64,000 nucleotides of DNA from Desulfovermiculus halophilus DSM 18834 (GCF_000620765.1 NZ_JIAK01000010.1:42215-106214), one strand, 5' to 3'. Counted from the stretch's first letter, positions 48,839 through 56,993 are shown. The notes: generated from the sequence alone by a model not told the origin. Program-made: numbers and translations.

Positions 48839-49282
48839 TTATTTGTCACGAAAAACTGAGAGAGGCGATGAGAAGATCTCGTTCGCTTTGGCCTGCCGGA
48901 TGCGTTCTTCGTGATTTGCTTTCCGCGCATAGGCGCTGTTGACTTTCATCACGAGATCCTCGGTGTTTGTCGGCTTGATCAAGTAGTCAAAGGCACCGAG
49001 CTTCATGCCTTCAATGGCCGATTCTACTGTGGCATGACCTGTGAGCATAATTACTTCGGTCAACGGTTTAATGTTTTTTATCTCCCGGAGGGTTTCGATG
49101 CCGTCAATTCCCGGCATGGCTACATCCAAGATGACAACGTCAAAGTTGTACTGCTGAATTGTGTTCAGGGCCTGATCGCCGTTTAAGGCCGTGTTCACAT
49201 CGTAGTCCCGGAGGCGGAGCCTTTCCGCGAGCTGCTGCACAAACTGCTCTTCATCGTCAACAACAAGTACTCGTATCTTCAT
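48839..49282 (-). CDS. Single-domain response regulator
   Basis: This 147-residue CheY-like receiver has VVDDEEQ, phospho-Asp in VVILDVAMPG, T in MLTGHAT and Lys in LIKPTN, all intact. A charged tail of about 25 residues (NHEERIRQAKANEIF) follows. It is a paralogue of the receivers at 31217 and 50446. The ATG at 49282 has AGGAGAG 5 nt upstream. The GTG 6 nt earlier overlaps the CBS gene's stop codon, so the two genes are tightly linked. Confidence 0.92.
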   Translation of the reverse strand: MKIRVLVVDDEEQFVQQLAERLRLRDYDVNTALNGDQALNTIQQYNFDVVILDVAMPGIDGIETLREIKNIKPLTEVIMLTGHATVESAIEGMKLGAFDYLIKPTNTEDLVMKVNSAYARKANHEERIRQAKANEIFSSPLSVFRDK

Positions 49283-49284
49283 GT

Positions 49285-49878
49285 TCACTCTCCTTGAGGA
49301 GGAGTAATAGCGCAGGATTGTAGGAGTTCGGCAATCTGATGAAAGACGTCAACAAGTCTGAGGATGCCCACGATGCGTTTTTTCTCCAGGACCAAAAGGG
49401 ATTGGTGTTGGCCTACAATAAGCTGATGCACCCCGAATTCCAACGTATCATCCACGTGAACGAACTCTCCAGTGTCCGGCGTAAGCATACAGTCTTTGAC
49501 CTTGATGGAAGCTGCTTTCCGGCACAGGTCAACCAGAGGGCGGTCAAAAAGCCCATAGTCCGAGACCATGCTGCGCAGAAAGGAGAGGCTGAATCCACTA
49601 GTCGTTGTTCTGTTCATAGCTCTGGAGTCAACAAGCTGATCATATTTCGGCTCCAGGGAACGGAGGATATCCAGTTGACTCAGTTTGCCCACCACTTCCT
49701 CATCCTGGCTGACCACCAAGACAGCCCGATGGGGATAGCGCCTTTCTTTTGATGCGGCCAGAAAGTTCTTCTGGGCCTGTTCCAAGGCATGGACCGCCTG
49801 ATGCAAAAGATCCTCCTCGTGCACAGTGGCATATTCATGCAGCGGGATCATAAGGTCCTGCACGGAAACGCTCTTCAT
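49285..49878 (-). CDS. CBS-domain protein
   Basis: This 197-residue protein has a pair of CBS motifs: VQDLMIPLHEYATVHEEDLLHQAV ... AVLVVSQDEEVVGKLSQLDILRSL, and VKDCMLTPDTGEFVHVDDTLEFGVHQL ... SLLVLEKKRIVGILRLVDVFHQI. Such pairs bind adenine nucleotides and sense energy state. A linker of about 60 residues between them is longer than usual. The ATG at 49878 has GGAGGA 3 nt upstream and overlaps the previous gene's stop codon (ATGA). No effector domain is attached, so it should act on a partner such as the receivers or transporter of this operon. Confidence 0.9.
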   Translation of the reverse strand: MKSVSVQDLMIPLHEYATVHEEDLLHQAVHALEQAQKNFLAASKERRYPHRAVLVVSQDEEVVGKLSQLDILRSLEPKYDQLVDSRAMNRTTTSGFSLSFLRSMVSDYGLFDRPLVDLCRKAASIKVKDCMLTPDTGEFVHVDDTLEFGVHQLIVGQHQSLLVLEKKRIVGILRLVDVFHQIAELLQSCAITPPQGE

Positions 49879-50414
49879 TGTTCCTCCTGGGGATCGGGAT
49901 TCTGAGCCGCACTGTTCCGAGCGCTTTTCTTCCTCTTGCTTCGTGTCTCTGCGTGCAGCCAATTTCGACCCATGTCCGGCCCGGCTATCTGGGCCAGGCT
50001 TCCGGCAACAAAATGGTCTTGAACCGAACTCCAAAATCCGCTCTTTTTTTCCACTCTGGCCTTCTCTTCGTGGGCTGCAGACAGCTTTGAGAGCAGGGCT
50101 GGCCAGGAAAAGGGAGATTGAAGCTCATCAAAGGCCCCGTTTCGCATGGCGGTTATGGACAGCTTGATATCTCCCTTGGGTATCAAACAGATAATCTGGG
50201 CACAGGGCTGGGCAGCCTTGATGCGCTGCATAAAGGAAATTCCTCTGGCCTTGAGGTCGAAGAGATCGAGCAGGACAACGTCAGTACTCTTAACCAAACA
50301 GGCCTCGAGCTCAATTTCATTTGTGACCTGTCGAATCTCTTCAACCTTAGAAGCCAGGATCTCGGCCATATGATCAAGAAATCCGAGGTTCGTCCCCGCC
50401 AGAAGAACCTTCAT
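49875..50414 (-). CDS. Pseudo-receiver with charged C-terminal tail
   Basis: This 179-residue protein has a receiver-like fold with the phospho-site Asp present in VVLLDLFDL. The N-terminal acidic pair is missing (VLLAGTNLGF) and the conserved Lys-Pro is replaced (LQSPFS), so normal phosphorylation is unlikely. The last 60 residues are hydrophilic and basic (HAETRSKRKKSARNSA). It sits between an intact receiver gene and the CBS gene, coupled to the latter by ATGA. It may bind another receiver or kinase as a decoy. Confidence 0.8.
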   Translation of the reverse strand: MKVLLAGTNLGFLDHMAEILASKVEEIRQVTNEIELEACLVKSTDVVLLDLFDLKARGISFMQRIKAAQPCAQIICLIPKGDIKLSITAMRNGAFDELQSPFSWPALLSKLSAAHEEKARVEKKSGFWSSVQDHFVAGSLAQIAGPDMGRNWLHAETRSKRKKSARNSAAQNPDPQEEQ

Positions 50415-50445
50415 GCCCGTCACCCGTGCCTTTTGCTCATTTTTA

Positions 50446-50898
50446 TTATTTCTTTCGTGTTTTCTCCATCATTTCGCGAGCCGATTTCATGTCTCCAGCT
50501 TCTGCATAGGTTGCTGCACTCATGGTGTCCTGCAGGTTCTGATACGCGCCCTTGATAGAACGGATGAGCTTGTCGATGCTGACCGGCTTCTGGAGATAGT
50601 CGTACGCCCCAAGGCGCTTGGATATTCTCTCGTCCTCGTCTGAACCATGACCGGTGAGAATAATGACCTGGACCTTGGGGTACTTCTTTTTGAGCCGCTC
50701 CAGTACCTCCAGCCCATCGATGCCGGGCATGCGCAAGTCCAGAACCACCACATCCGGGATTTCGTCTGTAACCAGCTCCAGGGCCTGTTCCCCGTCATAA
50801 GCGATCTTGGAGTCCAGCTCCCGCATTTGAATCCGCTCGGACAAAGAGTTGACGAAATCCTTTTCATCGTCGACCAGCAAAACCTTAATGTTTTTCAT
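50446..50898 (-). CDS. Single-domain response regulator
   Basis: This 150-residue receiver has VDDEKDF, phospho-Asp in VVVLDLRMPG, T in ILTGHGS and Lys in LQKPVS. The tail of about 30 residues (DTMSAATYAEAGDMKSAREMMEKTRKK) is Met- and Ala-rich. No output domain is present. It is the second gene of the minus-strand operon that begins at 51120. Confidence 0.92.
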   Translation of the reverse strand: MKNIKVLLVDDEKDFVNSLSERIQMRELDSKIAYDGEQALELVTDEIPDVVVLDLRMPGIDGLEVLERLKKKYPKVQVIILTGHGSDEDERISKRLGAYDYLQKPVSIDKLIRSIKGAYQNLQDTMSAATYAEAGDMKSAREMMEKTRKK

Positions 50899-50919
50899 GA
50901 GCTGCTCCTTTAGGAATGA

Positions 50920-51120
50920 TTACAACCTGGCGATTCCGTAGTAGACTTGCACAGAATCGAGGCCTACGTTGGATAAAAAGTCCTGCAGACTTTCTTGCCG
51001 GGAGCTGCTTTCTGAGTATGCCCCGGAGCGAAGATACTGCCTGCCCAGTTCATGGGCGTTGGCCTCAGCCATGACACTGGCCATCAACAAAGTGTCGATT
51101 TTTTCCAGAATCCGTTTCAT
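50920..51120 (-). CDS. Small hypothetical protein, first gene of receiver operon
   Basis: This 66-residue, mostly helical protein (MKRILEKIDTLLMASVMAEAN, then ELGRQYLRSG, and a C-terminal VQVYYGIARL) is not recognised. A strong ribosome-binding site (GGAGG, 6 nt) precedes the ATG, and it is followed after 21 bp by a receiver gene. A site with sigma-54 promoter geometry lies 73 bp upstream, so it probably heads the operon. Confidence 0.75.
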   Translation of the reverse strand: MKRILEKIDTLLMASVMAEANAHELGRQYLRSGAYSESSSRQESLQDFLSNVGLDSVQVYYGIARL

Positions 51121-51192
51121 ACAAAACCTCCTCGTGTGCTTCACGACGTATTGAGCTGTGCATCCGCGTGTTCTTGCCCTCACAAGTCTTTT

Positions 51193-51208
51193 TGCACGCA
51201 GCGTACCA
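51193..51208 (-). promoter_or_regulatory. Candidate sigma-54 promoter for the receiver/CBS operon
   Basis: The minus strand reads TGGTACGCTGCGTGCA. It matches TGGCACRNNNNTTGCA except at positions 4 and 12, with GG and GC in the invariant places and exact 16-nt length. The predicted start of transcription is about 60 nt ahead of the 51120 start codon. The rest of the 51121-51589 gap is AT-rich and has no evident gene. Confidence 0.55.
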
Positions 51209-51471
51209 GATGATCATTGTTTGGCGGATTTCTTGGTAACATCTTGAAAATTATGCTTTTAACAAGAGGACGGCAAGAATGCACCTGAGATTGCAAGAAC
51301 AAGGGCAGCAAGCTGAGTCTAAATAAGACGAAATGAATCAAATGGTATAAATCAATTTGAAACAATATAAAATTAATGCGCTGCTCTGGAGCGATTGGTC
51401 GGGGATGATGGGAAGATGATGCGAGTATCTGGACTTCATGGTACGGAGGTATGCCGGGCAAAGATGTCGTG

Positions 51472-51499
51472 TTGACAGCCGTCGGTTTTGAGTGATAGT
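51472..51499 (+). promoter_or_regulatory. Possible sigma-70 promoter for the betaine-type binding protein
   Basis: TTGACA (51472-51477), a 16-nt spacer, then GATAGT (51494-51499). It lies about 90 bp before the ATG at 51590. The -35 is perfect and the -10 matches 4 of 6. Confidence 0.4.
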
Positions 51500-51589
51500 G
51501 ATCTATGAATCATAAGTTTGTAACTGTTTGAACTTGCTGATTGCAGGTGTCTGCATTCGGCAACAGAACACAAAAACAGGAGTAGAAAG

Positions 51590-52552
51590 ATGAAAAAGGT
51601 ATTGCTGTTGACTTTGGCCTTGGTGTTGCTCGGTGTATCCGGCCCTGCGTGGGCAGAAAAGGGACAGGAAGTCCGCTTGGTTCAGGTCAACTGGACCGGG
51701 GTGACGGCCAAGACAGAGACTGCGGCCTATCTCTTGGAGCAGATCGGGTATAATACCGACGTGATCACTGCCTCTGTTCCCATTATGTTTCAAAGCGTAT
51801 CCCAGGGACAACGGGACGTGGCCCTTGGGCTGTGGCTGCCCACCCAGCGGGAGATGATCCGCAAATATATGGTGGACGGGACAATAGACTTGGTCACGAC
51901 CAATCTGTCCGGGGCCAAGTATACCGTGGCAGTGTCCAAAGAGGCCTATGAGGCCGGAGTCAAGCACTTCAAGGATCTGGACGAGCACAAGGAGAAGTTC
52001 GGGGGCACGATCTATGGGATCGAGGCCGGCAATGACGGGAATCAGGTCATCCTGGACATGATCGAGGATGATGCCTACGGCCTGGGCGACTGGGAGCTGA
52101 TGCCCTCCAGCGAGGCTGGTATGCTCACTCAGGTCAAGCGGGAAATCAAACGGGGCAACCCCTGGGTTGTTTGGCTGGGCTGGATTCCGCATCCCATGAA
52201 CCTGAACATCGATATGAAGCTTCTGCACGGCGGCGAGAAATACTGGGGCCCGGATCAGGGCGCAGCCACAGTGCATACCATCTGCCGTCCAGGGTATGCC
52301 TGGAAAAATCCGAATGTCGGTCAGTTTTTCGAGAACTTTTACTTTACGGTGGAAGAGCAGGCCCAGATGGCCGAATATGTTCTGAACCAGGGCATGGAGT
52401 ATGCGGAGGCAGGAAAAAAGCTGATCAAGCAGAAGCCGGAACTGCTGGAGCGGTGGTTTGATCAGGGCGGGACCTACAAAACCGACGTGGTCAAGACTGC
52501 TGACGGAAAGCGGGACGCCCTGGAGGCCGCCAAGGAGGCCATGGGGCTTTAG
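51590..52552 (+). CDS. Periplasmic substrate-binding protein, glycine betaine/choline type (OpuAC/ProX-like)
   Basis: This 320-residue protein has a signal peptide (MKKVLLLTLALVLLGVSGPAWA, cleaved after AWA) and no lipobox Cys. The OpuAC fold is suggested by VNWTGVTAKTETAAYLLEQ, DVALGLWLPT and WVVWLGWIPHPMN, whose Trp residues could form the aromatic box that holds a quaternary ammonium group. No ABC permease or ATPase gene is adjacent, so it is an orphan component. AAACAGGAG-like sequence lies upstream of the ATG. Repeat DNA follows the gene. Confidence 0.88.
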   Translation: MKKVLLLTLALVLLGVSGPAWAEKGQEVRLVQVNWTGVTAKTETAAYLLEQIGYNTDVITASVPIMFQSVSQGQRDVALGLWLPTQREMIRKYMVDGTIDLVTTNLSGAKYTVAVSKEAYEAGVKHFKDLDEHKEKFGGTIYGIEAGNDGNQVILDMIEDDAYGLGDWELMPSSEAGMLTQVKREIKRGNPWVVWLGWIPHPMNLNIDMKLLHGGEKYWGPDQGAATVHTICRPGYAWKNPNVGQFFENFYFTVEEQAQMAEYVLNQGMEYAEAGKKLIKQKPELLERWFDQGGTYKTDVVKTADGKRDALEAAKEAMGL

Positions 52553-52554
52553 TT

Positions 52555-52760
52555 CAGATGTCAGAAGCCAGAGGTCAGACGTCAGATTTGCCGCATTGAT
52601 CGAGTATGAAACGTGTTGTGGGGATCCCGAAAATCCCAAAAGGGCAAATGTCAGTCGTCCCTAACAATGTGTTAATGTGTTCTCGATGATCCCTATATGA
52701 AAATCAGCACTGTGCTGGCGTGAGGTTGGTAGGGGCGAATAATCATTCTCTTTCTTTGGG
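52555..52760. repeat. Family E pieces and heptamer-like repeats
   Basis: 'agccagaggtcagacgtcag' (related to the 15211 heptamers) is followed by 'gatcgagtatgaaacgt' (to 52614) and 'taggggcgaataatcattct' (from 52729). The last two also occur together at 35297-35363, where the gap between them is 15 bp rather than 113 bp. Confidence 0.65.
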
Positions 52761-52830
52761 CAGTCACGCGTCTGCGCGTGACTGGTGGCCCCGGACGTTC
52801 AACCAGCGACCGGGGTTGCATCAAGTCTCA

Positions 52831-52871
52831 AATAAGAAAGCCGCCGGGTTTGGACCCGACGGCTTTCTTAT
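52831..52871 (-). terminator. Bidirectional-looking terminator after the alcohol dehydrogenase
   Basis: The stem ataagaaagccg-c-cggg / cccg-a-cggctttcttat has a 6-nt loop and one mismatch. It lies 48 bp beyond the stop codon at 52919. On the minus strand the stem ends in CTTTCTTATTT, a usable T-rich tail. Confidence 0.75.
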
Positions 52872-52918
52872 GCACATGCGATGAGAATTCAGGCCGGGGG
52901 ATGACCCCGGCCTTAATT

Positions 52919-54094
52919 TTACAGGCAGCCCAGGCAGCGCTTGTACATCCACTCGTAGCCCTGGATGTCGATGTCCCGGGGGTTGCCCGGAGTCTGCGGA
53001 TCGCCGTAGGCCTCCTTGGCCAGCTTCGGAATATCGTCTTCCTTGACCCCAAGCTCGGCCAGGGAAGGGATGCCCGTGTCCTCGGCCAGGTCGTAGACGG
53101 CTTGAGCGCCCAGCAGGCAGGCTTCCCGATCGCTCAGGCCGGTGGTTTCCACGCCCAGGGCCTCTGCTACGCGACGGAACTTCTGAGGGCGGCCGATCCA
53201 GTTGTATTCCATGAAGGCACCAAGGGTCGCCCCTACCGCCGGTCCGTGGTGGATCTCCGGCTTGATGCCGCCCAGGGTCTGAGTCAGGGCGTGAACTGCT
53301 CCCGCACTCTCCGTGCCGTAGGAGATGCCGGCCAAATGAGCGGCCATGGCCATATAGTACCTGGCTTCCATGTCCTGCCCATTGCCCACGGCCCGGCGCA
53401 GATACTTGCCGCAGTACTCAATGGCCAGCAGGGCTACGGCGTCGGTGTGCGGCTGTGAGAAGTGGCAGGTATAGCACTCAATGGCATGGCACAAGGCGTC
53501 CATGCCGGTTCCCGCGGTCACGTGCGGGGGCATGGTCATGTGCAGCTCCGGGTCCACAATGGCAATGTGCGGGGACATCAGCGGGCCGCCCACATTGAAC
53601 TTGAACTTGCGGTCCGGATCGGTGATCACGGCCCATACAGTGATCTCACTGCCGGTTCCGGCTGTGGTCGGAATGGTGATCAGGGGGGCGATGCGCCGTT
53701 CCAGATCCCGCTTAGCCGCTTCCCAGTACAAGACGTCGCCCTCATGGGTCGCTTCCACGCCCACCCCTTTGGCCGTGTCCATGGAGCTTCCGCCGCCCAG
53801 GCCGATCAGGCCGTCGCATCCTTCTTTTTCGTACTGTTTGCTGGCGTCGCCCACAGTGGAAACGTAGGGATTGGGCACCACCTGATCGAAGACGCCGTAG
53901 GGAATGGACGCATCTTCCAAAACCTTGGTCACCCGGTCCAAAAGGCCGGCTCCGACCACGCCCGGGTCGGTCACGATCAATGGCTTCTTGACCCCCAGCT
54001 CACGCAGGGAATCGGGCAGGGAAGCCAGGGCCCCCACACCGTGTTTGGCCTTGGTTGCGCACTGGAATTCTCTGAGATTGTAATAGTTGTCCAT
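52919..54094 (-). CDS. Iron-containing alcohol dehydrogenase
   Basis: This 391-residue group III alcohol dehydrogenase interconverts alcohols and aldehydes with NAD(P)H. The nucleotide motif is GLGGGSSMDTAKG, followed by PTTAGTGSE and the metal region TAGTGMDALCHAIECY with ESAGAVHALTQTLGG and EIHHGPAVG; the Asp and His ligands are present. The length is typical. The C-terminus ends in two Cys (KRCLGCL), an odd feature. It follows the AOR gene by 119 bp on the same strand, which suggests a route between alcohol, aldehyde and acid. A strong terminator lies downstream. Confidence 0.93.
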   Translation of the reverse strand: MDNYYNLREFQCATKAKHGVGALASLPDSLRELGVKKPLIVTDPGVVGAGLLDRVTKVLEDASIPYGVFDQVVPNPYVSTVGDASKQYEKEGCDGLIGLGGGSSMDTAKGVGVEATHEGDVLYWEAAKRDLERRIAPLITIPTTAGTGSEITVWAVITDPDRKFKFNVGGPLMSPHIAIVDPELHMTMPPHVTAGTGMDALCHAIECYTCHFSQPHTDAVALLAIEYCGKYLRRAVGNGQDMEARYYMAMAAHLAGISYGTESAGAVHALTQTLGGIKPEIHHGPAVGATLGAFMEYNWIGRPQKFRRVAEALGVETTGLSDREACLLGAQAVYDLAEDTGIPSLAELGVKEDDIPKLAKEAYGDPQTPGNPRDIDIQGYEWMYKRCLGCL

Positions 54095-54213
54095 GTCGGA
54101 TCTCCTTTGTTTTGTTGGGTTATCGGTTAATCGATGTAAGATGTCGGATTGATTATGAACGAAATCTTTTCTCCAACTCAGCGATACAGGCTGACTCTTC
54201 TCTGATACGAGTA

Positions 54214-56070
54214 TTAACTGCTCTTTTCAAACTTCGGCAGATCCTGCACCCCGACTTTTTTCAGGGTTTCTTCCGTCGGGCGACCGGCCTGGTCCCAGCC
54301 CCGCAAGGAGTAATAGTCCTTGAGCATAAAGGCCATGTCCTGGGCAGAGAAGCGGTGTCCCTTGTTTGGCCCGCTGGGAAGGGGGTCCTGCATGAATCGT
54401 TTGGGCAGGGTGTCATCTGCTGGATTCAGGCCTTCCCGGAGGTTGAAGTTCCGGGTCAGGTTCCAGATTCGTTCCCCGAGGCGGTCGAATTCGTCGGCTG
54501 TATGTCTCTCCCCAGTGGCTGCGCTGAGCAGTGCGGCGTATGTTTCCGGCTGAACCCCGAAGCCACCGAAATCGCATTTGACCAGGGCATCGGTCCCGGC
54601 CAGATAGTTCTGCATCTGGATGAGCATATCGGCCTTGCCTTCCACGGCCAGGGCCTGGACCGGCTTGCCTTCCCATTCTCCCCCGGTCACTTCCAAAGGA
54701 GCGGGCAGCCCGCGCTGGTGACAGCCTCCGCGGTCTGCGGTCATGAAGGCCAAGCCGGTTCCGGCTGCACCCCGGGGGCCCCAGGCGGGTGATTCCAGGC
54801 CTTTGACGTGCTGGGCAAAGGCTGATGCATCTCCGCCCAAGGCCGCAGCCGCTCGTTTGACACCCTGAGCCAGGAGTTTACCCAGATCGTTGTCCACAAA
54901 AGCGATGGACCGGATCAGGTACTCGGCCGCCTGGACGTTGCCGAACTCCAGGCTGATCCCGTCCGGGGATTCGAGAAGTCCTCGTTCCCCGGCCTCCATG
55001 GCAAAGCCGATCACTCCGCCGGTGGACATGCTGTCCATGCCGAACCGGTCACAGAGCTTGACCAGGTGGGCCACGGCCCGGACATCGGAAATGCCCAGAT
55101 TCGAGCCCATCAGGGCTGCGGACTCGTATTCCACGATGTCGGTGATAAACCCGGCGTATTTCCCGGTACGCACCGCGCCCATCTTGCTGCACCGGATGGG
55201 GCAGCCCAGGCAGGCGGCGCTGTTCAGCCACAGATGCTTGGACTGGCCGATATCGCTCAAATTCGAGGCCTTTTCAAAGGATCCGTCCTGAAAATTGCGT
55301 GAGGGCAAGAGCCCGGTCTCGTTGGCAAAGTCCACAGCCGGAGCCGTTCCCCCGTCCCGCATGGCCTGGACGTCCTCGGATTTTTCCAGATCGGCGTTGG
55401 CCTGGATCACTGCGGCCCGAAAGGCCTCAGGGTCATGGATGGTCACGGTATTGGTTCCGCGAACAGCAATGGCCTTTAGGTGCTTGGACCCCATAACCGC
55501 ACCGGCGCCGCCCCGGCCCGCCTGCCGGTTGTATTCGCAGCTGATCAGGGAGTACAGGACCCGGTTCTCTCCAGCGGGACCGATGCTCAGGATCTTGACG
55601 GTCTCGTCGTTCAGTTCGCTCTTGACCGCTGCGTTGGCTTCCAAAGCGTCCTGTCCCCAGAGGTGGGCTGCGGGTCGGACTTCAACCCGGTCATCGTCTA
55701 TCCACAGATAGACCGGTTCCTGGGCCTGGCCCAGAATGATGATCCCGTCGTAGCCCGCGTATTTGACCTCCGGAGAAAAGTAGCCGCCGAAATAGGAGTC
55801 CAGGAAGGTTCCGGTCAGCGGAGACTTGGTCACCACGCATCCGCGCATTGATGGAGCGCTGGTCCCGGTCAGGGGGCCGGTCATGATCATAAGCGGGTTC
55901 TCCGGAGCAAACGGATCACAGCCCGCAGGGGTCAGGTCGGTGAGCAGCTTGGCTCCGAACGCCTTGCCGCCCATGAGCTTTGAGCGCATCCAGTCCGGCA
56001 CTTCCTGGGTCCAGGAGGATCCAGAGCCAAGATCGACAAACAAGAATTTTCCCATCCAGGCCTTAGGCAT
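54214..56070 (-). CDS. Tungsten-containing aldehyde:ferredoxin oxidoreductase
   Basis: This 618-residue enzyme oxidises aldehydes to carboxylic acids with a bis-tungstopterin and one [4Fe-4S] cluster. It starts with the family pattern (MGKFLFVDLGSG, MGGKAFGAKLL), then MTGPLTGTSAPSMRG and DSYFGGYFSPEVKYAGYDG. The cluster Cys are in AACLGCPIRCSK (around residue 290), with a later Cys in VKCDFGGFG; AGRGGAGAVMGSKHLKAI is a pterin-binding region. The ATG at 56070 has GGGAGGT 4-5 nt upstream. It overlaps the ferredoxin gene by 8 bp, so the two are translationally linked. Confidence 0.94.
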   Translation of the reverse strand: MPKAWMGKFLFVDLGSGSSWTQEVPDWMRSKLMGGKAFGAKLLTDLTPAGCDPFAPENPLMIMTGPLTGTSAPSMRGCVVTKSPLTGTFLDSYFGGYFSPEVKYAGYDGIIILGQAQEPVYLWIDDDRVEVRPAAHLWGQDALEANAAVKSELNDETVKILSIGPAGENRVLYSLISCEYNRQAGRGGAGAVMGSKHLKAIAVRGTNTVTIHDPEAFRAAVIQANADLEKSEDVQAMRDGGTAPAVDFANETGLLPSRNFQDGSFEKASNLSDIGQSKHLWLNSAACLGCPIRCSKMGAVRTGKYAGFITDIVEYESAALMGSNLGISDVRAVAHLVKLCDRFGMDSMSTGGVIGFAMEAGERGLLESPDGISLEFGNVQAAEYLIRSIAFVDNDLGKLLAQGVKRAAAALGGDASAFAQHVKGLESPAWGPRGAAGTGLAFMTADRGGCHQRGLPAPLEVTGGEWEGKPVQALAVEGKADMLIQMQNYLAGTDALVKCDFGGFGVQPETYAALLSAATGERHTADEFDRLGERIWNLTRNFNLREGLNPADDTLPKRFMQDPLPSGPNKGHRFSAQDMAFMLKDYYSLRGWDQAGRPTEETLKKVGVQDLPKFEKSS

Positions 56071-56512
56071 GGTCACCTCCCTGCACTATAAGCTCCAGAG
56101 CGCCGGTGGGGCAGGCCCGCACGCACAATGGATCTCCGTTGCACAGATCGCACTTGACCGACTTCCCGCTCTCCCTGTCCTGGACAATGACTTGGCGCGG
56201 GCAATAGGAAGCGCACAACCCGCAGCCGATGCATGTGTCCGGATCGATGACCCGGGCCCCGGTGTCCTCGTCCAGGCTGATGGCCTGCACCGGGCAGACG
56301 TTTTGGCAAAACGGATTATGGCACTGCTCGCACAAGATGGGCTCGTGGACCAGATTTTCTCGCCTGTGCTCGATGCGCAGGGCGGCCAGTCTGGGATTGA
56401 AGCCTCCGAAGAGCCGTTCGGAGCATACCAGCTGGCAGATTTCGCACCCGGTGCAGAGATCGAAGTGAGCGATCAGGCGCAAACCTTTCGCTGATTGAAG
56501 CGTCTGCGTCAT
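56063..56512 (-). CDS. Ferredoxin-type electron-transfer subunit with four [4Fe-4S] clusters
   Basis: This 149-residue protein has sixteen Cys in four sets (CTGCEICQLVC, CEQCHNPFCQNVC, CIGCGLCASYC, CDLCNGDPLCVRAC), as in polyferredoxin-like HycB/DmsB subunits. There is no signal peptide, so it is cytoplasmic. It is encoded directly before, and overlapping, the aldehyde oxidoreductase gene, and likely carries the electrons released from aldehydes. Its ATG is at 56512; the gap upstream is shared with the divergent groES. Confidence 0.92.
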   Translation of the reverse strand: MTQTLQSAKGLRLIAHFDLCTGCEICQLVCSERLFGGFNPRLAALRIEHRRENLVHEPILCEQCHNPFCQNVCPVQAISLDEDTGARVIDPDTCIGCGLCASYCPRQVIVQDRESGKSVKCDLCNGDPLCVRACPTGALELIVQGGDHA

Positions 56513-56993
56513 AAAATACCCTTGGAAAAAAATGTTAACCTATACTGAAAAGATGAATGTCCTGACTGATAAGAACAATATACACTACCATAAAACTCTT
56601 TTCCGTCAAGTCAGATGTGAAAAATCTTGGTTGTTTAATCAACTGTTGCAAAAATGAAGATCGTCATCAGAAATGTATCGCCGGCAGAGAGGCATGATTG
56701 GCTACGTACTGTGTTAACCTCTGTTGAGGTCCGCGACTGCGGGGAATAGCTGCAACCTGTACCAACAGGATCGAATATGCCCGACCTGCGCAGGACCTGA
56801 ACCGGGGTGGCTCTGTATGGGACCTGATTTCGAGTGGTCACCGATTAAAATAGTACAACAATCAAGCAAAAGGCCAAAATATGAAAAAAATGAGAGCAAC
56901 TATCTATTCATTCTTTGTATATCATATAAATCTCTTGTAATGGAATATATAAATCCTTGTATTCAGAGCTGAGATGAATATGGTGGCCATCTG
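56513..56993. other. Intergenic region with a run of short hairpins
   Basis: The gap between the ferredoxin gene and groES is 535 bp. It contains consecutive small perfect hairpins at 56718-56729 (cctc/gagg), 56731-56742 (ccgc/gcgg) and 56756-56769 (cctgt/acagg), and a palindrome cctgcgcagg at 56785-56794. The spacing suggests a structured RNA or protein-binding region, but I cannot match it to a known family. Weak promoter-like hexamers (TTGTAA at 56935, TGTATT at 56958) could serve groES. No gene is supported. Confidence 0.4.
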
